Both the position numbers and the translations under genes were made by a program. Source: an uncultured Blautia sp. (GTDB taxonomy: Bacteria > Bacillota > Clostridia > Lachnospirales > Lachnospiraceae). From it: DNA of 12,294 nt. The stretch spans positions 1 through 12,294 of the forward strand of contig CABSEJ010000097.1 of NCBI GenBank assembly GCA_902476765.1. Direction: 5' to 3'. Shown here piece by piece: positions 7,805 to 12,294 of the stretch. Below the pieces are notes generated by a model that did no database searches, was not told the DNA's origin, and saw only the letters and a program-made list of their open reading frames with translations. The number at the start of each line of letters is the position of its first letter. Position 1 is the first letter of the stretch.

Positions 7805-7832
7805 TTAAGGACGAAGAGCTCGGGAGTTTATT

Positions 7833-8543
7833 ATGAAAAAGCGCTGGATAAGAAGTATCATGGCAGTATGTATGCTCTGCGCCCTGTATCTGTTGTCCAG
7901 GGAGGGAGCGCTGATGGTGAGCAAAAAAGTAGAAGAATCAAAAGGGGTGATTGTCATTGACAGCGGACACGGTGGAATTGACCCTGGCGTGGTAGGCATT
8001 GACGGATTGGAGGAAAAGGAGATTAATCTGAAAATTGCCAAATACTTAGCCGGTTACCTGGAGAAAGAGGGGTATGAGACAGTGCTTACCAGAGACGAGG
8101 ACGAAGGTCTGTATGATGAGGACAGCAGCAACAAGAAAATTCAGGATATGCAAAATCGCTGTGCTCTGATTAAGGAAACAGAGCCCCTTCTGACGGTGAG
8201 CATCCATCAAAACAGCTATTCCGATGAATCTGTATGCGGGCCACAGGTATTTTATTATAAGGATTCCCAGCAGGGAAAGGAACTGGCAGGCTGTATCCAG
8301 GAGGAACTGAACAGCCAGCTTAAAGTGCTGAGACCCAGGACGGAAAAGGCCAACAGTACCTACTATCTGCTGAAAAAGAGTCAGGGTGTACTGAATATTG
8401 TAGAAACAGGATTTCTTACCAATCAGAGGGAGGCTGAGCTATTGAAGACAAAAGATTATCAGAAAAAATGTGCCAGAGCAATTTGCGACGGAATTCTAAA
8501 TTTTTTAAAAACGGTGGAAAAGGAAGCCGTAAATGTGTTATGA
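7833..8543 (+). CDS. cwlD: N-acetylmuramoyl-L-alanine amidase CwlD
   Basis: This 236-residue amidase is almost exactly the length of CwlD of Bacillus. Residues about 8-22 form a hydrophobic signal or anchor, so the enzyme acts outside the membrane, in sporulation between mother cell and forespore. The Amidase_3 zinc ligands are visible: His46 in DSGHGGIDPG, Glu61 in EEKEINL and His125 in SIHQN; the catalytic Glu191 is in VETGFLTN. CwlD removes the stem peptide from muramic acid in the cortex, the first step toward muramic-delta-lactam, which is later recognised by germination lytic enzymes. The starting ATG has GGGAG at 7822-7826, 6 bases upstream. The gene follows the sugar-operon terminator and so needs its own promoter. 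A vegetative amidase of the same fold is the main alternative, but length and the LKKSQGVLNIVETGF region favour CwlD. Confidence 0.88.
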   Translation: MKKRWIRSIMAVCMLCALYLLSREGALMVSKKVEESKGVIVIDSGHGGIDPGVVGIDGLEEKEINLKIAKYLAGYLEKEGYETVLTRDEDEGLYDEDSSNKKIQDMQNRCALIKETEPLLTVSIHQNSYSDESVCGPQVFYYKDSQQGKELAGCIQEELNSQLKVLRPRTEKANSTYYLLKKSQGVLNIVETGFLTNQREAELLKTKDYQKKCARAICDGILNFLKTVEKEAVNVL

Positions 8544-8585
8544 TAAATCTGGTTTAAACTAGGTTTAGGAAGAAGAGGTTGTAAA

Positions 8586-9626
8586 GTGAATACAAAGGTA
8601 ATCACAGTAGATAAACAAAATCCTGACAGTGGTGCTCTGAGGGAGGCCGGAGAAATCCTGAAAAATGGAGGCCTTGTGGCCTTTCCCACGGAAACTGTGT
8701 ATGGACTGGGCGGAGACGGGATGAATCCCGATTCTTCCAGAAAAATTTATACCGCTAAAGGCAGGCCTTCCGATAACCCCCTGATTATCCATATTGCTGA
8801 TATGGACAGTCTGGGGAAACTGGTGAAGAGCGTTCCCCTTAAAGCAAAAAAACTGGCGGAGAAATTTTGGCCCGGACCTCTTACCATGATTTTCAGGAAA
8901 AGCCGGGAAGTGCCTTATGAGACAACAGGAGGCCTGGAAAGCGTAGCAGTGCGTATGCCCAGCCATCCGGTGGCTCTTGCCCTGATTCGGGCAGGGGGCG
9001 GATATGTGGCTGCGCCCAGTGCCAATACTTCCGGCAGGCCAAGCCCTACCAAAGCGGAGCATGTCATAGAAGATTTACAGGGAAAGATAGAAATGATAGT
9101 GGATGGGGGAATCGGGTTGGAGTCCACCATTGTAGATTTTACAGAGGATATCCCGATTATCCTTAGGCCGGGTTATGTAAATCAAACCATGATTGAGGAG
9201 GTTATCGGCCCTGTTCGCATGGATAAAGGACTTCTGATTACGGACGAGAAAGTAAAACCAAAAGCTCCGGGAATGAAATACCGCCATTATGCGCCAAAAG
9301 CCCAGTTGACTATTGTGGAGGGCAATGAGAGAGAAGTGGCGGACTATATCAACGAACAGTGCCAAAGACTGGCGGAAAAAGGGAAAAAGGCAGGGGTAAT
9401 TGCTGCCCGGGAGACCAGCAGCCTGTACCAGGGTGCTGTGGTGAAAAGCATTGGCAGCAGACAGGAGGAGGAAGAAATTGCCAGACATCTGTTTGCTATA
9501 TTGCGGGATTTTGACCGGGAGGACGTGGACTGTATTTATTCCGAGGCTTTTCAGACTCCCAAAATGGGCCCGGCTATTATGAACCGTCTTTTGAAGGCGG
9601 CTGGGCATCATATGATAAGTCTGTAA
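8586..9626 (+). CDS. tsaC: L-threonylcarbamoyladenylate synthase, Sua5/YwlC type
   Basis: This 346-residue enzyme makes threonylcarbamoyl-AMP from threonine, bicarbonate and ATP, the first step of t6A37 formation in tRNAs that read ANN codons. It is the long Sua5 form. The YrdC domain (about 12-200) carries PTETVYGLGGDG (34-45), KGRPSDNPLIIHI (58-70), the nucleotide-site SANTSGRPSPT (145-155) and LRPG (193-196). The conserved linker APGMKYRHYAP (227-237) leads to the C-terminal Sua5 domain (about 240-346), which ends near PKMGPAIMNRLLKAA. The start is GTG at 8586, preceded by GAAGAGG (about 8572-8578); I see no ATG that suits the conserved N-terminus better. It starts 42 bases after cwlD. The symbol follows the function; Bacillus calls the long form ywlC. 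Confidence 0.94.
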   Translation: MNTKVITVDKQNPDSGALREAGEILKNGGLVAFPTETVYGLGGDGMNPDSSRKIYTAKGRPSDNPLIIHIADMDSLGKLVKSVPLKAKKLAEKFWPGPLTMIFRKSREVPYETTGGLESVAVRMPSHPVALALIRAGGGYVAAPSANTSGRPSPTKAEHVIEDLQGKIEMIVDGGIGLESTIVDFTEDIPIILRPGYVNQTMIEEVIGPVRMDKGLLITDEKVKPKAPGMKYRHYAPKAQLTIVEGNEREVADYINEQCQRLAEKGKKAGVIAARETSSLYQGAVVKSIGSRQEEEEIARHLFAILRDFDREDVDCIYSEAFQTPKMGPAIMNRLLKAAGHHMISL

Positions 9627-9640
9627 AGGAGTACCTAAAA

Positions 9641-9673
9641 ATGCCGGCGGACTTTAAAGACCATGCTTTTTAG
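9641..9673 (+). other. Possible 10-codon minigene with a hairpin over its stop
   Basis: An ATG at 9641 opens a reading frame encoding MPADFKDHAF, stopped by TAG at 9671-9673. AAAGGAG (9625-9631), overlapping the tsaC stop region, sits 9 bases upstream as a plausible ribosome binding site. CATGCT (9662-9667) and AGCATG (9672-9677) can form a 6-bp hairpin with a TTTT loop that contains part of the stop codon. No T-run follows, so it is not an ordinary terminator. It may be chance, a leader peptide for rpiB, or the relic of a lost gene. Confidence 0.15.
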
Positions 9674-9710
9674 CATGCGAAAAGAAGGATGTATTAAGAA
9701 GGGAAAATCT

Positions 9711-9739
9711 TTGAAAAATATTGTTGGATAAGGAAAAAT
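9711..9739 (+). promoter_or_regulatory. Weak candidate promoter for rpiB-upp
   Basis: TTGAAA (9711-9716) and AAAAAT (9734-9739) are spaced 17 bases apart, 22 bases before the rpiB start codon. The -10 matches only 4 of 6 bases. The gap of 134 bases after tsaC leaves room for a promoter, but read-through is equally possible. Confidence 0.22.
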
Positions 9740-9760
9740 AATAACGAGGAGGATACAAGA

Positions 9761-10189
9761 ATGATAGCATTAGGTTGTGATCATGGGGGCTATGAATTGA
9801 AGCTGGAAATTATTAAATATCTGGAGGAACAGAAGCTTCCCTATAAGGATTTCGGCTGTGACAGTACACAGTCTGTAGATTATCCGGTGTACGCAAAAAA
9901 GGTTGGAAAGGCTATTCAGGATGGAGAGTGTGATAAGGGAATCCTGATTTGCGGTACGGGAATCGGTATTTCCATTACCGCAAATAAGATGAAGGGAATC
10001 CGTGCTGCTTTGTGTACGGACTGCTTTAGCGCAGAGGCTACCAGGCTTCACAATGACGCTAATATCCTGGCTCTGGGCGGCAGAGTAGTGGGCCCCGGCC
10101 TGGCCGTGAAGATTGTGGATACCTTCCTCCACACAGAGTTTTCCCACGACGAGAGACACCAGAGAAGAATTGATTTAATGGAAGACTGA
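9761..10189 (+). CDS. rpiB: Ribose-5-phosphate isomerase B
   Basis: This 142-residue enzyme interconverts ribose 5-phosphate and ribulose 5-phosphate in the pentose phosphate pathway, linking sugar breakdown to nucleotide precursors. It is of RpiB/LacAB type. The N-terminal CDHGGYELK motif (Asp7, His8) contributes to the active site, Cys64 in ICGTGIGIS is the probable catalytic base (Cys66 in E. coli numbering), and His97 in LHNDANILALGG is the ring-opening and phosphate-side residue. The length is typical. The ATG follows AGGAGG at about 9747-9752. It lies 30 bases upstream of upp, whose product consumes PRPP, itself made from ribose 5-phosphate. An allose-6-phosphate isomerase activity is known in some relatives, but nothing here suggests allose use. 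Confidence 0.95.
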   Translation: MIALGCDHGGYELKLEIIKYLEEQKLPYKDFGCDSTQSVDYPVYAKKVGKAIQDGECDKGILICGTGIGISITANKMKGIRAALCTDCFSAEATRLHNDANILALGGRVVGPGLAVKIVDTFLHTEFSHDERHQRRIDLMED

Positions 10190-10219
10190 TAGAACAGCTA
10201 CATGCAAAGGAGAATAAAA

Positions 10220-10849
10220 ATGGCGAAAACAATGATTATGGAACATCCCCTGATTCAGCATAAAATCGGAATTATCCGCAGAAAGGAGACAAGCTCTAAG
10301 GAGTTCCGGGAACTGGTCAGCGAAATTGCCATGTTTATGGCTTACGAGGCCACCAGAAACCTGAAGCTGGCGGATGTGAAGATAGAGACGCCTATTACGG
10401 AAACTACAGTCAAGGAACTGGCCGGCAAGAAAATGGCAGTGGTGCCTATTCTCAGGGCTGGTCTTGGTATGGTAGAAGGAATGCTGAGTATGGGGCCGGC
10501 GGGCAAGGTGGGCCATATCGGCCTTTACCGGGACCCGGAAACCCTGAAGCCGGTGGAGTATTACTGCAAACTTCCTGCAGACTGCGGGGAGAGAGAAGTG
10601 TTTGTCACAGACCCTATGCTGGCCACAGGAGGGTCTGCGGTGGCAGCCATTACCATGCTGAAGGAAAAAGGTGTAAAAAATATCCATTTCCTCTGTATTA
10701 TCGCTGCTCCTGAAGGTGTGGAGGCTCTTGCTAAGGCCCATCCGGATGTGGACATTTATATCGGCGCTCTGGACGACCATCTCAATGAACATGGCTATAT
10801 TGTGCCGGGACTGGGAGATGCGGGAGACCGGATTTTCGGAACCAAGTAG
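10220..10849 (+). CDS. upp: Uracil phosphoribosyltransferase
   Basis: This 209-residue enzyme converts uracil and PRPP to UMP and pyrophosphate (pyrimidine salvage, cytoplasmic). The PRPP-binding loop VTDPMLATGGSA (129-140) and the uracil-site ending GYIVPGLGDAGDRIFGTK are diagnostic, as are HPLIQHK (9-15) and PILRAGLGM (76-84). I start at the ATG at 10220, because AAAGGAG (10206-10212) lies 7 bases upstream and overlaps the earlier in-frame ATG at 10202; the resulting length equals that of the Bacillus enzyme. It follows rpiB after 30 bases and precedes a dCMP deaminase, making a small nucleotide-metabolism group. Confidence 0.97.
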   Translation: MAKTMIMEHPLIQHKIGIIRRKETSSKEFRELVSEIAMFMAYEATRNLKLADVKIETPITETTVKELAGKKMAVVPILRAGLGMVEGMLSMGPAGKVGHIGLYRDPETLKPVEYYCKLPADCGEREVFVTDPMLATGGSAVAAITMLKEKGVKNIHFLCIIAAPEGVEALAKAHPDVDIYIGALDDHLNEHGYIVPGLGDAGDRIFGTK

Positions 10850-10909
10850 ATACGAAATTTTCTGTTATTGACTATGCAAGAGTAGCATAAGTAGTAGGAG
10901 GTGTGTATA

Positions 10910-11395
10910 ATGTCGGGAAAGAGAGAGGGATATATTTCCTGGGATGAATATTTTATGGGGGTTGCGGAGCTTTCCGGTATGCGCTCAAAAGACCCCAATT
11001 CGCAGGTGGGAAGCTGTATTGTCAGTCAGGACAATAAAATACTCTCTATGGGCTATAACGGCTTTCCTATGGGCTGCTCAGACGATGAGTTTCCCTGGGC
11101 CAGGGAAGGGGAAAACATGGATACCAAGTATTTTTATGTGACCCACAGTGAACTGAATGCGATTTTGAACTACAGGGGAGGCTCTCTGGAAGGAGCCAAG
11201 CTGTATGTGTCCCTGTTTCCCTGCAATGAGTGCGCAAAGGCAATTATACAGGCAGGTATCAAGACTATTGTATACGGCTGTGATAAATATGCAGATACAC
11301 CTGCAGTCAAAGCTTCTAAGCGTATGTTGGACGCAGCGGGAGTCCGGTATTATCAGTATAACAGCACCGGAAGAAAGATTGAACTGGATTTGTAA
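10910..11395 (+). CDS. Deoxycytidylate (dCMP) deaminase
   Basis: This 161-residue zinc enzyme turns dCMP into dUMP, the substrate of thymidylate synthase. The start is the ATG at 10910: AGGAGG (10896-10901) lies 8 bases upstream and overlaps the alternative GTG at 10901. Zinc and catalytic residues are His79-Ser80-Glu81 (HSE in place of the usual HAE, followed by LNAIL) and Cys105 and Cys108 in PCNECAK. RSKDPNSQVGSCIV, GYNGFPMGCSDDEFPW and IIQAGIKTIVYGCDKY match, from memory, the vertebrate-type enzyme more closely than the shorter-motif Bacillus ComEB. GYNG with the following CSDD lies where allosteric dCTP/dTTP control is known in that class, so feedback control is possible. It sits 60 bases after upp. 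A bulged 7-bp hairpin (10871-10892) lies just before its ribosome binding site. Confidence 0.92.
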   Translation: MSGKREGYISWDEYFMGVAELSGMRSKDPNSQVGSCIVSQDNKILSMGYNGFPMGCSDDEFPWAREGENMDTKYFYVTHSELNAILNYRGGSLEGAKLYVSLFPCNECAKAIIQAGIKTIVYGCDKYADTPAVKASKRMLDAAGVRYYQYNSTGRKIELDL

Positions 11396-11419
11396 CGGTT
11401 CAGCAAGGCTGAACTGTTA
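11393..11419 (+). terminator. Stem-loop starting at the dCMP deaminase stop codon
   Basis: TAACGGTTCAGC (11393-11404) pairs with GCTGAACTGTTA (11408-11419) around an AAG loop. That gives 12 pairs with one G-U, the first three bases being the stop codon. No T-run follows directly. A second hairpin with an 8-bp stem and a GTTTT loop follows at 11429-11449. The pair may stop or protect the 3' end of the upstream mRNA, but it is not a canonical terminator. Confidence 0.4.
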
Positions 11420-11454
11420 CCTGGATTTATAGCTCAGTTTTTGAGTTATGGTAC

Positions 11455-11483
11455 TTGACAAAAAAAAGAAATTCCAATAAAAT
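11455..11483 (+). promoter_or_regulatory. Sigma-A promoter of the proS T-box leader
   Basis: A perfect TTGACA (11455-11460) and TAAAAT (11478-11483, 5 of 6) are spaced 17 bases apart. Transcription would begin near 11490, at the start of the T-box leader. Confidence 0.85.
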
Positions 11484-11489
11484 GCAGAG

Positions 11490-11737
11490 AAGGACATAAG
11501 GAAAATCGGCGAAGAAGAGGAAAAGTATTTTCGCAGAGGGCCAAAGAGAGGGAGCTGTTGGGTGAGAGGCTTCTGCCCGAAACGAAGAGAACCCGCCTTG
11601 GAGCTGTCTGCGAGGAGCAGACCGCAGACTCCGGCGTTAACGGAGACAGAGTGAGCAGTTTGGGAGAGAACTGTTAATCAGGGTGGTACCGCCGAAGGAA
11701 GACATCGGTCCCTTTTTCAGGGATACGATGTCTTTTT
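11490..11737 (+). promoter_or_regulatory. T-box leader (tRNA-Pro-sensing riboswitch) of proS
   Basis: The conserved T-box core AGGGTGGTACCGC is at 11680-11692. Helix A1 AGGG pairs with CCCT (11710-11713), helix A2 GCCG pairs with CGGT, and the 7-base bulge UGGUACC lies between them. The bulge UGGU is complementary to ACCA, as expected for tRNA-Pro with discriminator A. The Stem I base is likely GGACA with TGTCT and AAGG with CCTT. In the 3' arm GAGAA-CCC-GCC gives a specifier CCC at 11592-11594 (proline). Uncharged tRNA-Pro should bind the specifier and bulge, favour the antiterminator and let proS be transcribed; without it the terminator at 11701 forms. Reading ACC (Thr) one base earlier is the alternative, but proS downstream and the usual GAA-NNN-GCC setting favour CCC. 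This element accounts for most of the 405-base stretch between the dCMP deaminase and proS. Confidence 0.93.
11701..11737 (+). terminator. T-box rho-independent terminator
   Basis: GACATCG (11701-11707) pairs with CGATGTC (11726-11732), and inner CCCT (11710-11713) pairs with AGGG (11719-11722). A T5 run follows at 11733-11737. The CGGT and CCCT strands are shared with the antiterminator, so the two folds exclude each other. The proS start codon is 64 bases beyond. Confidence 0.93.
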
Positions 11738-11800
11738 GTATGTTGGATATGCCGGCTGAGGCAGGCATGGTCAAAATATAAGAGAAAGAGGAGATTTGTT

Positions 11801-12294
11801 ATGGCTAAGGATAAGAAATTAGTAGAAGCGATTACCTCCATGGAGGAGGACTTTGCCCAGTGGTATACGGATGTGGTAAAGAAGGCAGATTTGATTGACT
11901 ATACCAGCGTTAAGGGCTGTATGGTGATTAAGCCGGCCGGCTATGCCATTTGGGAGAATATCCAGCATGAGCTGGACAGAAGATTTAAGGAGACAGGGGT
12001 AGAGAATGTGTACCTGCCTATGTTTATTCCCGAGAGCCTGCTGCAAAAGGAGAAAGACCATGTAGAAGGTTTTGCGCCGGAGGTGGCCTGGGTAACACAC
12101 GGAGGCCTGGAGCCATTACAGGAAAGACTTTGTGTCCGTCCTACTTCTGAAACCCTTTTCTGCGATATGTATGCTAAGGAAATCCAGTCTCACAGAGATT
12201 TGCCCAAGGTATATAACCAATGGTGTTCTGTAGTGCGCTGGGAGAAAACCACAAGACCTTTCCTTCGCTCCAGAGAATTCTTATGGCAGGGGGG
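11801..12294 (+). CDS. proS: Prolyl-tRNA synthetase (3' end outside window)
   Basis: The first 164 codons are visible and open to the window edge. The protein is a class II aminoacyl-tRNA synthetase that charges tRNA-Pro. GYAIWENIQHELDRRF (47-62) with YLPMFIP (71-77) forms motif 1, RPTSETLF (113-120) is the proline-site TxE region, and the motif 2 strand reads VVRWEKTTRPFLRSREF (144-160) with its ATP-binding Arg. The early spacing fits the short archaeal/eukaryote-type ProRS, roughly 480 residues and without the large inserted editing domain of the E. coli type, but only the full gene can prove this. GAGGAG (11788-11793) lies 7 bases before the ATG. Expression is under the T-box just upstream, which responds to uncharged tRNA-Pro. 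Confidence 0.96.
   Translation, partial: MAKDKKLVEAITSMEEDFAQWYTDVVKKADLIDYTSVKGCMVIKPAGYAIWENIQHELDRRFKETGVENVYLPMFIPESLLQKEKDHVEGFAPEVAWVTHGGLEPLQERLCVRPTSETLFCDMYAKEIQSHRDLPKVYNQWCSVVRWEKTTRPFLRSREFLWQG

Noticed and set aside
8551..8565. GTTTAAAC palindrome between cwlD and the Sua5-type gene
   Set aside because: Short AT-rich palindrome with no loop and no link to a promoter; likely chance.
10868..10911. TTGACT and a perfect TATAAT before the dCMP deaminase
   Set aside because: Spacing is 32 bases and the TATAAT overlaps the start codon, so they cannot form a promoter for this gene.
11738..11779. 13-codon frame after the T-box terminator
   Set aside because: No ribosome binding site; its start lies right against the T-run, and nothing suggests translation.

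Overview
This window reads as a stretch of chromosome from a spore-forming gut-type Clostridia, most likely the family Lachnospiraceae. The grounds are moderate base composition, strong AGGAGG-type ribosome binding sites, a cwlD spore-cortex amidase, T-box control of an aminoacyl-tRNA synthetase, and a short eukaryote/archaeal-type prolyl-tRNA synthetase. The family assignment is inference; no rRNA or other species marker is present. Every gene recognised lies on the + strand. The genes at both ends are cut by the window (GH18 hydrolase at the 5' end, proS at the 3' end).

Block 1 (1-1775): the C-terminal part of a GH18 glycosidase of the spore/cell-wall type, then a DivIVA-like coiled-coil protein 21 bases downstream.

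Block 2 (1803-7773): a complete sugar-use locus. It holds a LacI-family regulator, a 132-base control region with a perfect 16-bp palindrome and a promoter, a GH13 oligo-1,6-glucosidase, a lipoprotein sugar-binding protein, two MalF/MalG-type permeases and a rho-independent terminator. The four structural genes are tightly packed (gaps of 4 and 14 bases, then a 1-base overlap). No ABC ATPase is present, so a shared MsmK/MalK-type ATPase encoded elsewhere is expected. The valine after the catalytic aspartate of the glucosidase points to alpha-1,6-linked glucosides (isomalto-oligosaccharides, panose type) as the substrate.

Block 3 (7833-11395): mostly conserved housekeeping genes: cwlD (muramic-lactam formation in the spore cortex), a Sua5/YwlC-type threonylcarbamoyl-AMP synthase (t6A tRNA modification), rpiB (pentose phosphate pathway), upp (uracil salvage) and a dCMP deaminase (dUMP supply). 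The last three fit a pentose/pyrimidine nucleotide theme.

Block 4 (11396-12294): hairpins after the dCMP deaminase, a near-consensus sigma-A promoter, a well-formed T-box leader whose probable specifier is CCC (Pro), its terminator, and the first 164 codons of proS.

I see no transposon, phage gene, CRISPR array, tRNA or rRNA. No clearly new biological system is visible. The most worthwhile leads are the operator region of the sugar locus, the T-box specifier choice, the short gap with a possible 10-codon minigene between the Sua5-type gene and rpiB, and the eukaryote-like form of the dCMP deaminase.
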